A DNA stretch of 64,000 nt from Colias croceus (Eukaryota; Arthropoda; Insecta; Lepidoptera; Pieridae): the NCBI RefSeq assembly GCF_905220415.1, contig NC_059555.1:7928001-7992000 (forward strand), in the 5' to 3' direction. The first letter of the stretch is position 1. Each line of letters begins with the position of its first letter. Made by a program: the position numbers and the translations under genes. The notes beneath the pieces are model-generated. The model was not told the DNA's origin, ran no database searches, and saw nothing but the letters and a program-made list of their open reading frames with translations. Shown piece by piece: positions 13,201-24,172 of the stretch.

Positions 13201-15431
13201 AGCTAATAGGATAGCCAACCATGTTAATGTACCGAATAATATCTAATATAATATAAAAAGCAACTATCTCACTTCAAAATTACATCTCTTGATAATCGTC
13301 GGGTACTTCTTGATTTACTCTTTGCCTTGAAATTATTCAATAGTAAAATTGATTGCCCCCAATTGCTTCAAAAATTTAATTTAAGGGTGCCTTCTAGTAA
13401 TTTAATGTTTATCTGTGATGTAAAGAAACGTTGGTAAACCAAATAAATAAATAAGAAGAAAACGTAATATTCATACAGTAACATCTTCAGATGTTAAGTA
13501 AAAGATTAGGCACACTGACTGATCTCGTTTCACGCGTGAGATTACAGAGTAGGAGTATTCTATTACGGAACAAATTGTTGTAACGGAAATATGTTTAAAA
13601 TTCGTGACCCAATTCTCAGATGCCTTATATTACTAACTAGCTGCTCCGCGCGGTTTCATCCCCGTGGCTCCTGTTGGTCGTAGGGTGATGATATAATATA
13701 GCCTATAGCTTTCCTCGATAAATGAGCTATCTAACACCGAAAGAATTTTTCAAATCGGACCAGTAGTTCCCGAGATTAGCACTTTCAAACAAACAAACAA
13801 ACAAACAGACAAAATCATCAGCTTTATAATAATAGTATAGATGCGGTTATGCCCTTGAAATCCTACGTGGATATAAGACTAGTGGGAGTCGATTAATAGA
13901 TATGTACAATGTATGTACATGCTTTGGTATTTGGACCACATTAATTGAAGCTTTTTTCTGAAAAGAAACAAGATAATTTGTAGTATTTTAAAGACCAGTT
14001 GATCAATTAGATGAAGATGTCCAAGAAAAAAAAATCGACGAAATAGGACATACCCAATATATACTCCCCGCAGATAAAAAAAAAATCGAATGGCCTAAAC
14101 ATTCGTTAGATCCCTTTGCCTCAGTAGTGGGGATAAATAGGAGCTGATGATGTATAGCATATAATGTTTAACCTTTATAAGATAAAGAGTAAAATATACA
14201 ACACTACCATACTTGCTCAAACTTGGTACCATCTTTATTCCAGATCTATTTAAGGTAACAGTCTAACAATACATTCTCTCTCTCTCTTGTCGGTCCCTCA
14301 TGTCTGATGATCGTGGTCAGCATCATGGTTGCATCTGGAGCGGATGATTTGCCTCCACCGGTCCCTGTCCATGGCGTCTCTTACGACCGTGTAAAAATTA
14401 GTGGCAGATGAGTTTTTGACTTGGTCTGTCCATCGTGTTGGTGACCGACCACGCGATCTTTTTCCCTCCGTATATTATTACCGTACTCCGTACAACAATA
14501 CATTATTATAATAATTATTGTGTATGTTCGTTATTGGATAAGTTATAAGTTGGTAACGTTGGTATACCTTAAACTCTAATCTAGGTTATTTTGCATCACA
14601 AAAAGGTCAAAAAGCATTGATTTGTACGAGAAACACTTCGAAGGGCAGCTAAGGTTCTTTACCATAAACCATACATATTAATAGGTTTTGGAAACGTAAC
14701 TTAGATAAGCAAAGTTAAGCCTCGTATTACTCAACTAAGTCAACCGATAGATACATGAAAAATACATTAAATTAACTGATCCAAAACCAGTATTCCAACG
14801 CACTATAAGAATTTTAACATAGTTTTACTATCGTGTGAGGCATTTTATTGTTTCTTGTGTAAGCTGTGTTAATAAATAGCATCGTGAATTAATTAAAAAT
14901 GTTACAAATGGCTATTTAGGTTAAGTAGGATATGTTACATTTTTTTTAGTCACATAACCTACATCTAAGACCTACATACATAGTTTTACTAATATAATTT
15001 ATAAATAACATTATAAGTACTGAGGAGTGGTAATCGTAAAGGACTTTTTTATGAATGATAAACTAGAATATAGCTTGTGTTCTATAATAGCGGTTTCAGG
15101 CCATTTATACTTACATAATCGTACGACTACATAAAAACTAACATAATTTATTCAGAAATCGACCTTATTTATATGAATGTAAGTTTGACATTGAATCGAC
15201 AATGTTTGTTGTAGAAAAATAGGTTTTTGTCCATTACAATACATGAACCATTTGTAAGGCTTAGTGCCTACTAAAGTGCTATTTTATTTATTACTTTACT
15301 AGCTTTCCGCTAGCGGCTTCACCCGCGTAGTCAAAGAAAAGGCCGCGCAGTTCCCGTTCCCGTGGGATTTTCGGAATAATTCCTATCCTGTGTCCTTTGT
15401 CAGGTCTCAAGCTATCAAGGTGCACAAGGGA

Positions 15432-15462
<31 letters not shown>

Positions 15463-18400
15463 TTTTTTTTGAATAAATAAACTGAATTATTTGAACAAAA
15501 TATGGATGGATGGTTAGAACATGTAGTACGACTATGGTATTTATGTAAAAGTACGACGAACTGCAATTTTCACACGACCTCAGTAATTTTCTTCATAATC
15601 ATGAATCATCCTTTTATACTTTTTGTATGTTTCCACTTGTGATGTATAGTTAGATATTGCTATTTTTGGTGCAAAGGAATCCGACATACTTAGAAGAGAT
15701 AACAAAAATTAAAAACCGCACTGCAGCAATATTCTGTTGTAATTTATACGACTTTGTTTTTTACACATACAGATAATAAAAGCAGTACAAAATAAATTTT
15801 AAACAGTTACAATGTCCAATTTCAAGTACTTAGGTATCATGTTAATTTCTCAATTTACATTCACGTTAATACGTAAACAAAATTGATTTTGAATTGATAC
15901 TACTTAAGTCAACTACGTAAGTACAATTGTTTAAAGAAATATCGGTACCTATTTTTACATTAATGTAATGAATATAAAAAAGGTTTAATGTTATTACCCC
16001 CAAATGATTAACAGAACACCTTTTCATATAAAAAACTAAGGTAAGAATTTATTGTTAATTATGTAAATGTTTGTTGTATTTAACGTATTTTTATAGTATT
16101 CGTAAGTAGATTTAATACCTACGAATCCATTTTTAGGGCTCGGTAGTCCGTACCCAAAGGGTAAAACGGTACCGTATTACTAAGCCACCGCTTTCTGTCT
16201 CCAGGCTGTATTTCATAAACCGTGTCAGCTAGAGAGCTGAAATTTACAAATTAACTATGTATTTTCGTTACTATAACAACAAATACTAAAAATGAAAACA
16301 TTAAAGGGGGTGTAAAATAAATTATTTTCTATTATAGATAATAGTAAGGAACACTTCGTGCGCGAGTCCGACTCGCACTTAGCCGGTTTTTATATTGTCA
16401 CAATGCAAACAACTATATCTTACGATCGAGGTTCATATAAAAAGGTCTGTTTTCAATACTAATTATCTTAAGAACTGCATGTAATTATAATATAACATTC
16501 AACGTAAACGTGTTAGTTAAATAGCATCATAGTTATTTGTACATGCCATTCATAAAATCATAAATAGTATGCCGAGAATTTCGAGGGCATATTTGCTAGT
16601 GAATACATTATGTATTATACATTATTATAATACATACCTACCTATTATAAAATATGATAAGCGGAACATAGGTAAGTAGAAAATTGCCTCAAATGAACCT
16701 GTTGAGTGTTGACAACCTCAACCTCGTATTTGTCTTAAGGATTATGAATATAAAATTAGGTACTGATTTAAAAATTAGATGGGATAAACATAGGTAAAAA
16801 TATGGATTTGTTTGAGATTTTAAATCGTAAATTGGTTGAACGTGATAATCTCAGGAACTATAGGTCTGCTTTGAAAAACTATTTCAGTTTTAGGTAGCCC
16901 ATTAATCAAATCATTGAGGCCATAAATCGTCACGCTAGGGCCAACAGGAGCGAAATAATGCGGGTAAAACCACGGGCTAACTACAGCAAGTAACTTATAA
17001 AAACCTTACAAACCTAGTATAATAATTATTACAATACGACCCGCATCTCGGAATCAAACACAGTACTTGTAGTCGCAACTATCTCTTTTATGAAGACCAT
17101 TTAACGACGATGAGGGGCTATTAATGAAGCAGGCGGATAAACCATTTCTGTTCTAATACTTTACATTATAAAATAAATCTTGCATATGCAAACATGAAGA
17201 GTAAGAAAAAGAACTAGGTCAAATACAGGGTATAAATTTTGTGTGAATTATTTTAAAGAAGGGAAATAATTCTTCAATGATTAGTTTAATAATCATATTA
17301 TTATCCATTAAAATAAAAAACTTTACTTCCTTAAAGAAATATATCCTGTTTTTCGTAAGTAAATAAACTTATTTATATCTGAGAAATGCAAAAAGATAGC
17401 ACAGTAAATCATCACATTTAAGATAAATGTTTTACCTTGACTCGTCGACTCGAGAAAGATAAATACGTAAGTATGTTCTTTATTTATAGGCGTGTCAATA
17501 ATATAAGAGAACAAGTCCTGCAGGTCAGATTTTAAAGGGTTCTCATGAATAAGTAGATAGATTATTATAAGCTGGTTTCTCAAAAGAGTACTGATTGGGT
17601 TAAGGTTTGAGAAAGCATATGTCACATGCTAGAAAATATTTAAGCAACAGTGCAAGTAATTCTTACCTTCTTACCTTTCATCAAATACTCAATTCAGAAA
17701 CCGGTCTATTGCTATAGCATTACAAACTATGAAATTATTATAAGCATGTTACCCCATTTATGTTAATTGTCAAATTATAAAGGTAATTTCTTAACAGGTG
17801 GAAAACTATATTAATTATAAAGTTGAAGAGTTTGTTTGAACGCACTAATCTCAGGAACTACTGGTCCAATTTGAAAAAATATTTCGTTGTTAGATAGGCC
17901 ATTTATCTAGCCCATTGAGGAAAGTTATAGGCTATATATCATCACCCTAAGACCAACAGGAGTGGAGCAATGCAGATGAAACTGCGGGGGACAGCTAGTG
18001 TTTAATATCTTCTCTACAGCTGGTGATAAGTAAAAAAATCTTCTAACCTGCTTAGGTGTTTTAGGTCCTGCCCTATAAGCTGCTTCAAGTTTAGGGTTGT
18101 CTGGCGCCCGTCGCGGTCTGCTGTCTTTTATGCCCAAGTACTTGCCGAAAGGAGCATAGAAAAATCTAAAATATATAATTTATGTTTAAAAATAATATGG
18201 ATGAATATTGTTTAAACTTTAAAGTAATCAATATATGAAACTTTTTATATCTAAACTTCAGTCAAGCCTGTTAATATAATGGACATAAAGACAGATTTAT
18301 TTAAATTTGAAAATCAGGATAACCGTTATAACCCCCCAATGCTGACATACATTCAAAATAAAAATTATAACTGAAAATTAAAATATTTCTTTTATATTTC

Positions 18401-21400
18401 CTTTAAATATACATTCAAAGAAAATATAAAAGAAAGCATGGAAGATTACAGATGGTACCATAATGTTATCTTACTCTATTCCTATAAATGTCACATTAAT
18501 AAAATCTGCATTAAAATTGCATGCAAATGCTAAAACCATATAAATACCATTTTCCTCAACTAGACTTCATAGTTCATACAATCAACAGACGTACATACAA
18601 TCATATATTTTCATGTTTACAAACAGACCTCAACTGGACTTCATAGTTCATACAATCAACAGACGTACATACAATCATATTTCATGTTTACAAACAGACC
18701 TCAACTGGACTTCATAGTTCATACAATCAACAGACGTACATACAATCATATTTCATGTTTACAAACAGACCTCAACTGGACTTCATAGTTCATACAATCA
18801 ACAGACGTACATACAATCATATTTCATGTTTACAAACAGATTTTGGAAGCATAGTTTTAAGATTTGAAAATGCAACTGTGAATTATTCTTCAGACTCCCA
18901 CATGATACAGACTATGTATTCTATAGATATACTGAGTCTGACACAATTTTTTTTTTACTTATTGTCTCAGACAATTTTTTTTTTATTTAGGTCAGTGTTA
19001 CTGTCAGCAAAAATGATTTTTGTAACTTTTAATAGCTTATACTTAATAAAGTATTGTGAATTCTTTTTTGTAAAAAGTTGACTGGGAATGCAATTTAATT
19101 AAATTACATTTAGATCGCTCTGGCGGGTCACGAGTGGCTGAGTTGGTCAGGCATCCGCCCCGGAATGGCACGAAAGGATGCGGGTTCGAGTCCCGCCTCA
19201 TGATCGAATTTTTTCTATTCTTTATAAATTTAATTTTTAATTAAAATTAAAAGTAAATGTATTATTTTATCACAAGAAAACCTGTTAAATGTAAAATAAT
19301 ACAACATTTATTATTTAAATTACTCTTATCGTTTATCAGGAACACTCAATAGCAGGCATATTAGAATATGTTTATATACTTTAATACCAGTTTCCAGGTA
19401 TCAAATTAAAACTTTAAAAATTAATTTAAAATTCTATAGATATAATCTAAACTCTAAAGCCTATGATAAGCAAATATCTAGTAAGATTTCATGCAAATAT
19501 ATTATCGTATGAGAGATTTATAGTATTTTTTCTTTATCTTGACATTATCAGAGTAACTGTTATCATTTACTCATTATTTAATCAAATTGATATTTTAACT
19601 ATAAGGAAGTATTTGTGGCTATAAAATATTCAAGATAACACTTTAGTCTTAATATTTTGTACTTAGTGATTGAGACAACTTTGTCCAGTTTTATTTTGTC
19701 TAAATCCATACTAATATTATAAATGCGAAAGTAACTCTGTCTGTCTGTCTGTTACTCAATCACGCCTAAACTACTGAACCAATTTGCATGAAATTTGGTA
19801 TGGAGATATTTTGATACCCGAGAAAGGACATAGGCTACCTTTTATTGCGAAATATGTACCACGGGCGAAGCCGGGGCGGACCACTAGTCACACATAAATT
19901 GGAACTAAACACATGAAAATCACAATTCATGAAAATTTAGATCATTTAAATCAGCAGATTCAAAAAAACAATTCTGTCGTCATTTAAACTCTTATAAATT
20001 AAATATTGGAAGTGAAGCTGTGAACTGTATAAATCGTAACCTCTCACACATATCTGATTGGAGTAAATCTTTTGGACTGAGTTTAAATCCTTCAAAATCT
20101 CAAACAATTATATTTGGCAGCCAAAGTCTCCTTTCTAGGATTAATTGGACGACTCTGCCACCGATTGTACTTGATGGTACTACTGTTCCTTACAGTAAAT
20201 CTGTTAAAAATCTCGGTATTATACTAGACGAAACTTTGTCATGGTCTCAGCAGATTAAAAACATAAGTTCCAAAGTATTTGCTGCCGCCTCTAGTTTGCG
20301 TCGATTGCGTAATTTGCTTCCCATTCCCACCAAAATTTTGCTGGCCCAATCCTTACTTCTGCCAATCCTTGACTACGCTGACGTATGTCTTACTAATCTA
20401 ACTCAAGAACAACTTAATAAACTTGAGCGGTTACAAAATTTTGCTGTGCGGTTCATTTATGGTCTGCGCAAGTATGACCATGTTTCGGAATTTCGGTCAA
20501 GACTTCAGTGGCTCCCCATCCGCTTCCGCCGGAATACACATATCCTTGCCTCTCTTTATTCCATTATCTTTAATCCCACATCACCTTCCTACTTAAAAGC
20601 TAATTTTGAATTCCTTGGCACTAGGAATACGAACTTACGATCAGCTGAAAATCTTACCCTTCATATACCTTCCCATTCTTCCAATTTTTTCCATTCTTCC
20701 TTTTCCGTTCAAGCAATCCGCTTGTGGAACTCCTTGCCAGTCACGATAAGAAAAGCACAGACCCTTCACTCCTTTAAAAGTCAATTGAAGAACTACTACC
20801 TTCGCTCGATCACTGACAAATCATTAAAATAAATCTAAATTTAAGCTTTCCATCTGTATAATTTTAATCTTATTGTAATATTAATGTATCAACTTATGTG
20901 TCCTTCATTATGTATAATACTTTTCTATGTTTACTCTTTCTTCTTTCCTTGTCTTACTCTACTCTTTAATTCTTGCTCACTATATCTATACATACATAGA
21001 GTTGCTTGGAAGAAATCGCTCACGAGCGATAAAGCCGCTCTTTGTACATCTATATTATAAGCTATCTTATCTATGTAACAAAATTTACTACTGTGTATGT
21101 ACAATAAAGAGTATTTCATTCATTCATTCATTCATTATTAATTAATAATGTGTATGCACATAATATTATGTTAAACATGAACATGTTAATTAATATTTGA
21201 TACCTGAATTGGCACCTTTCTGTGTTACTTTTTAAGTGTACCTAATAAGTAAAATATAATAATTCTAACTAACTAATAACATGCTAACGATTTCTTGTTC
21301 TAATCCTTTTAAGGAATCCCAAGAAATGCACGATTCCCATTTCAAAAAGCTGCAGCAACGTGTTTCTAATGATGCGATTAAAGAATGAAATTAATAAAAA

Positions 21401-21705
21401 TAAATCGGGTTTCACATTCGGCAATTTACGAAAATTAAAATTTACGCCCCCAGACTTGTAACGTGAAAAATATTCGTGAATGAACCCACGTTTTTTCGAC
21501 GAGTAATTGAAAGATTTGGCACTTACCTTTCTAATACATAGCGTAGACTTATAAAAGCAAGCGCTAACGGTATAGGAAAGAAAACATGCCGATGGTCCGT
21601 ATAAATTACAGTCTTATCCGGGCCAGGCGCAATGTCAGCCCAAGTTGTATTAGGCGGTAACCAAACATATTCACTCCAAAATGTATTTATTACCGACTGA
21701 AGCAT
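4199..21705 (-). CDS. Ceramide synthase, paralogue A (Lag1/schlank family), 7 exons, 364 aa
   Basis: Ceramide synthases N-acylate sphingoid bases with acyl-CoA in the ER membrane. The seven minus-strand exons are 21705-21527, 18165-18048, 12205-11984, 6275-6054, 5762-5644, 4735-4591 and 4288-4199. All junctions are GT-AG and the joined CDS is 1095 bp. Residues 1-60 hold the N-terminal hydrophobic region. Residues about 100-130 are the partial Hox-like segment (TERQVERWFRLRRSQ). Residues 174-247 hold the Lag1 motif of the TLC domain, with the expected His pair H212-H213 and Asp D240/D243. Exons 5 and 6 code for further membrane helices. The acidic Ser-rich tail (GDVRSSSEVSDS) matches the C-terminal DxRS-type phosphorylation region of the family. 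The start is the first ATG of exon 1 and aligns residue for residue with copy B. The tandem paralogue lies 8 kb upstream on the same strand. Acyl-chain specificity cannot be told. Confidence 0.95.
4591..4735 (-). CDS. Ceramide synthase A, exon 6
   Basis: 145 bp, entered in phase 2 and left in phase 0. It encodes TSIRAPQIVPMFPAYYIFNS and then a Leu-rich membrane helix, ending in AVKAGQ. The acceptor is ttcag and the donor is CAG|gtgaga. Confidence 0.93.
4736..5643 (-). repeat. Intron 5 of ceramide synthase A with a MITE-like element
   Basis: A 908-bp intron. The part 5030-5262 is a diverged member of the GAAGTTTCACTTC-ended family: its ends are gtgtgtgtacttatgtacac with agaagatatacttc, and agaagtataacttc. 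The part 5340-5580 has imperfect inverted repeats around tatcgactttc / cgataatagtttgac. It is non-coding. Confidence 0.6.
5644..5762 (-). CDS. Ceramide synthase A, exon 5
   Basis: 119 bp, phase 0 to phase 2. It encodes AVKATKYASYQRLCDSLFL followed by a membrane helix ending in TRVGIFPFYIIW. The donor is AG|gtgagt. The size and phase are identical to exon 5 of copy B. Confidence 0.93.
5820..5990. repeat. Dispersed 160-bp GC-rich repeat (intron 4)
   Basis: The segment running from gcatagcttctatcgcggg to cccactccgacgggcggagg and on to gcaatagcgcaaccgcggc recurs in inverse orientation at 57245-57420. It is markedly GC-richer than its surroundings. It fills much of the 291-bp intron 4 of copy A. 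The class is not determined; it may be a retroelement remnant. Confidence 0.7.
6054..6275 (-). CDS. Ceramide synthase A, exon 4 (Lag1 motif)
   Basis: 222 bp, phase 0 to 0, 74 codons. It holds the core of the TLC domain: YWSLTISQFWDVRRKDFW, MFVHHIATIALLSF, HRIGTLVLLLHDCADIFLE. Bases 6090-6203 are identical to 32950-33063 in copy B. Confidence 0.96.
6276..11983. other. Intron 3 of ceramide synthase A (5.7 kb), repeat-rich
   Basis: Non-coding. It holds LINE-tail-type repeats at about 6479-6672 (plus), 7165-7415 (minus), 7575-7741 (plus), 8050-8210 (minus), 8810-9025 (minus), 10868-10990 (minus) joined to 10990-11162 (plus), and 11585-11775 (minus). These share motifs such as gggcgaagccgcgggcgg, aacggattttgatg and atcggtccag. 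A CA-rich microsatellite stretch lies at about 11850-11955. The remainder, including 9400-10860, is AT-rich, with nothing else recognised. Confidence 0.7.
9119..9335. repeat. Palindrome cluster and shared terminal block
   Basis: A perfect 11-bp-arm hairpin (cccaacatgca ... tgcatgttggg) is followed by the palindrome tacgatgcactgtgcacatc. Then comes a block (catggagtaaggcgacgatt) that recurs at about 25035 and 38346. It ends in aagtttcacttc. This looks like the end of a dispersed element. Confidence 0.55.
11984..12205 (-). CDS. Ceramide synthase A, exon 3 (Hox-like segment)
   Basis: 222 bp, phase 0 to 0. It encodes LCALAKQLDMTERQVERWFR and then LRRSQDKPSTLVKFCENLWK, the C-terminal part of the Hox-like domain, followed by the start of the TLC domain and ending CYIGYPHQ. 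The acceptor is ccag and the donor is CAG|gtaaaa. Confidence 0.95.
12320..12466. repeat. Foldback element with 36-bp arms
   Basis: The left arm ctattggtcttcaaccacga(ggtaaagcgcccggaa) and the right arm are exact inverse complements over about 36 bp, separated by about 75 bp. If transcribed with the intron it would form a stable hairpin. It is probably a small MITE. Confidence 0.75.
13072..13158. repeat. Short foldback element
   Basis: The arms agggtgcttttccac and gtggaaaagcaccct are perfect 15-bp inverse complements flanking a GC-richer core (gtgcgaggatgtgtagcgag). This is MITE-like and non-coding. Confidence 0.65.
14280..14485 (-). pseudogene. Non-LTR retrotransposon C-terminal fragment
   Basis: On the minus strand, roughly 14480 down to 14290 reads GRSPTRWTDQVKNSSATNFY followed by TVVRDAMDRDRWRQIIRS. 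This resembles the C-terminal tail of lepidopteran LINE ORF2 proteins (the R-W-T-D and W-R-x-I/L pattern). No upstream reverse transcriptase is present, so this is a relic lying in intron 2 of ceramide synthase A. Confidence 0.65.
16136..16391 (+). repeat. Dispersed SINE-like repeat
   Basis: It begins tttttagggctcggtagtcc, continues gtacccaaagggtaaaacgg and ccaggctgtatttcataaac, and ends ctcgcacttagccggttttt. A second, diverged member is at 45119-45360. There is no ORF. The family assignment is by resemblance only. Confidence 0.55.
18048..18165 (-). CDS. Ceramide synthase A, exon 2
   Basis: 118 bp, phase 2 to 0. It encodes FFYAPFGKYLGIKDSRPRRA then PDNPKLEAAYRAGPKTPKQ. The acceptor is tttag and the donor is CAG|gttaga. 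It is one codon shorter than exon 2 of copy B. Confidence 0.94.
18552..18840. repeat. 71-bp tandem repeat, about 4 copies
   Basis: The word gacttcatagttcataca recurs at 18563, 18637, 18708 and 18779, giving a 71-bp unit (74 bp in the first copy, which has three extra bases in tatattttcatg). The units are otherwise nearly identical, which indicates recent expansion. An ORF running through it is incidental. Confidence 0.85.
19128..19203 (+). repeat. tRNA-like element (degenerate class II, Ser-like), copy 1
   Basis: The acceptor arms TCACGAG and CTCATGA pair with one mismatch. A box A-like TGGCTGAGTTGG, a box B GGTTCGAGTCC and a perfect T-arm GCGGG-TTCGAGT-CCCGC are present, and a T-run follows. 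The anticodon arm is defective: a short stem, with loop CCGGAAT suggesting GGA but lacking T33. The flanks gatcgctctggcgggtcacg and ttctattctttataaattt are shared with the copy at 46170-46247. It is therefore more likely a dispersed tRNA-derived element than a working tRNA gene. Confidence 0.6.
19940..21137 (+). mobile_element. 5'-truncated non-LTR retrotransposon (LINE) copy
   Basis: An open frame runs from about 19981 to 20832. It encodes the reverse transcriptase region after the catalytic box and the C-terminus: NPSKSQTIIFGS, VKNLGIILDETLSW, ILDYADVCLT, LRKYDHVSEFRSRLQWLPI, AIRLWNSLP. A remnant of the catalytic box may lie just upstream. The copy ends with AATAAA followed by (ATTC)n at about 21115-21136, a microsatellite-type 3' tail. 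The endonuclease and the start of the RT are missing. The absence of stops suggests a fairly recent insertion. It lies antisense to ceramide synthase A inside intron 1. A jockey/CR1-like clade is inferred. Confidence 0.85.
20020..20832 (+). pseudogene. LINE ORF2 C-terminal fragment (reverse transcriptase thumb and tail)
   Basis: About 270 codons end in TAA at 20830-20832. The LGIILDETLSW and LNKLERLQNFAVRFI-type blocks are typical of jockey/CR1-group ORF2 proteins downstream of the active site. No catalytic Asp box or endonuclease domain is present, so this piece cannot act alone. The frame enters from upstream without an ATG, as expected for a 5'-truncated copy. Confidence 0.85.
21527..21705 (-). 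CDS. Ceramide synthase A, exon 1 (start)
   Basis: ATG is at 21705-21703. The exon encodes MLQSVINTFWSEYVWLPPN, then TTWADIAPGPDKTVIYTDHR, then a hydrophobic segment, and ends in phase 2 at AG|gtaagt. It is 179 bp, exactly as in copy B. Confidence 0.94.
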
Positions 21706-24165
21706 TATAACACGTACTGATCACTTTACTGAATTCACCACACAGTTCGTTTTAACGAAAATATAACTAAAAATAATAAATTACTTTTCACTACCGCAGG
21801 CGACCACCACATTCGTTTGACGGATAGTGATAGACAATCTAGAGACATTAGACATAAGTCATAACGGAAACAAATGTTGCCAGCTACTGCAGGTACATTC
21901 GGTCACTTCTGTCTTCATTTAAGTGTTAATTTTATAAAAATGTATTTTAAAACTGTAAAACTAAGTACCAATCTGACCTACCCATATTTTATTTATTTAT
22001 TTTTGTCACACTAGCTGACCCAAAATCTATTGTAACTTGTAGGTACTGTATTCGCGCAAACTGTCAAACGCATGAGGTTGTACCCACAGATTAAGTATTA
22101 GTTACTACCTACCAAGGTTGTACGAATTTTATTTTTATTTTTGGCGCCAATTTCTTTAGCTTTTCTCAATTCTCTTTCCCTGGACAATAGGGAATACTTA
22201 GAAAATACAATTAAGAAGAGTTAGCAAAATCGGTCTTCCTAGACCTTGTTTACTCATTAGGTACCTATTTCATCATCATCAAGTTGGAATCATACTCCCA
22301 CAATAATTTAGTGATCCTTGGCCAGAAATTTTTGAGATAACGTTTCACGAAGTGACATTAGAAAATTCATTAAAAATCAATGTTAAGTAAAGCAGTAGCA
22401 CAGAATACATATAACTTTAATATTACATACATTTCTTCAGATATTTTCAATAAAGATCATACTTACATACTATATTTTGATATGGGTGAAAATTTTCTTA
22501 TCGGAATTAGGGTAATCATACTATATTACTTACTCTGTGGGTAATCATAAAATGAAACAAACATGTCATACGTAGCATCAAATCTTTTATTTCCATCCTT
22601 TTTACTGCATACACAAAGTAATACAAGTGCGTAACAAAGCTCATCCATACATTTTCATTATGACGCTACAACACTTCCACTTCTTAAATAAAACTCAACA
22701 AAAAGCTCAAATTTCTTTCCCTAATAAAAAAAAAAACAATTTTTATTACTTTCAATAAATTTCTTTTCCGTAAATAATGGCTTTGAACACAATCAATAAA
22801 AATCTTTGGAATAAAAATTAATTAAGTATGTACTTAAATTATAAATCTCCATTTACCATAGTACCAAACATTTAACAATTCTCTATGTACTTCTAATTTA
22901 TTTAAATCAACAATTATATAATTGGATTCACTATATAGTATTCATAAGACCGTATGTTGTCACTTGTACATTTTTTATTAAATTATAAGCCGCGCCATTA
23001 AAAAATAGTTTTTTTTCACATTTTTTCAATCTCTTTTCAAACTTATGTCTACATTATTATATGATTATTGTTCCAAGTTTGATCTTAATCTCGATATAAT
23101 TAATTGTGCGCCTGCTATCAATGAACATGAGTACATATTATTTTTTGAGTGTTTACGTAATTTAATTTGAGGGAACTAAAATGTTTCAAGAATTCGGATG
23201 TTTTATTGTAAAATGATTTGGCACGGAGTTTTTATTTATTTATTATTGATTAACTTCATTAACGCTTTTAACAATTTTTTAATGGCGCTACTATCCCCAA
23301 ATATTCATGATACCGTTCAATTACAAATAGCAAACGTACGCCTAATTACATTAATAATAATTATTACGATTAACATGTTAACAAAGGCACAGATACCTTA
23401 GCATATCTTCATTTTGTATATTTTACTCTAACCATAGGCGCCAAAAACTTCTTTTTACATAATATCCTCTTTCTTTTTATTAAAAATTAAAAAAAAGAAA
23501 AGCCTTCGTATAATTTGTTCACTGTTCCTTAAGGACGCTATAACGTATTTTTACAAAAACACGCTGTTTTTCGGTACCATTTTAACTTAAAGCAATTACA
23601 CGTGAGAACATAGTAATATCTTAATTTAAAGATAATATATTCAGCTCTACGTTCATCTTATAAAAATTGTACGACGTCATACAAAATTGTCGCTGAAATA
23701 CGTTTTTTCCATCACAATAAACGCATAAAATGCAAAAAAATGGGGTCTAAACCGGTACCATTTTAGGAAAATTAAGAGCCTAATCTATCTTCTTAACTAT
23801 ATCTTATTGAGGGATATATAGTCCTTTATATATGGTGTAATTTTTATGAATCTAAATCAAAATTTTATTTCAATAATGAGCTAAATTAAAAATACTTGTC
23901 GATTTCTTCATACATTTTGTTCTCGCGGTTCGTCAGACCGCGCTCAGAAGCGCTCTTGGAAGGACGGGTGTATCGCTCCTCGTGCCAAAAATAAAATCGA
24001 AATAAAAAAGAATATTGTGCGTGCACTGTCTTTTTCGTGATTTGAAATATTTGATACTTTTTATGAGTAAACTGTATAAGTTTCATATTCCAATTATTTG
24101 TAATTTAAAATTATGTTTTTTAAATTACCTTGCCTGAGATCCTCTTTTTTATGGGTTGTTGAATA
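21706..24165. promoter_or_regulatory. Upstream flank of ceramide synthase A
   Basis: The promoter and 5' UTR of copy A should lie in the first few hundred bases right of 21705. No clear TATA box or initiator can be picked out. The rest is AT-rich with no recognised gene. A GC-richer, coding-like patch at about 23886-23990 (minus) is discussed under findings. Confidence 0.4.
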
Positions 24166-24172
24166 GATTGGT

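Larger units (their letters stand above)
12206..18047. other. Intron 2 of ceramide synthase A (5.8 kb)
   Basis: Non-coding and AT-rich. Besides the elements listed separately, it carries LINE-tail repeats at about 13636-13842 (minus), 15300-15440 (minus), 16820-16995 (plus) and 17815-18003 (plus), an AT/poly-T low-complexity run at about 15430-15472, and short chance ORFs. No exon is recognised. Confidence 0.7.
18166..21526. other. Intron 1 of ceramide synthase A (3.4 kb)
   Basis: Non-coding for the host gene. It contains a 71-bp tandem repeat, a tRNA-like element, a LINE tail at about 19707-19889 (plus, ending gggcgaagccggggcggacc) and a 5'-truncated LINE copy, the last on the opposite strand to the gene. 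The rest is AT-rich. Confidence 0.75.

Noticed and set aside
15430..15475. Poly-T run next to (AT)n
   Set aside because: Simple low-complexity sequence with no neighbouring retroelement body that would make it a clear poly-A tail.
17323..17625. 100-aa minus-strand ORF in intron 2 of ceramide synthase A
   Set aside because: AT-rich composition, no recognisable motif, no splice or start context; compatible with chance.
18552..18840. Regular repeats considered as a CRISPR array
   Set aside because: Direct 71-bp tandem units without unique spacers in a eukaryotic intron; not a CRISPR.
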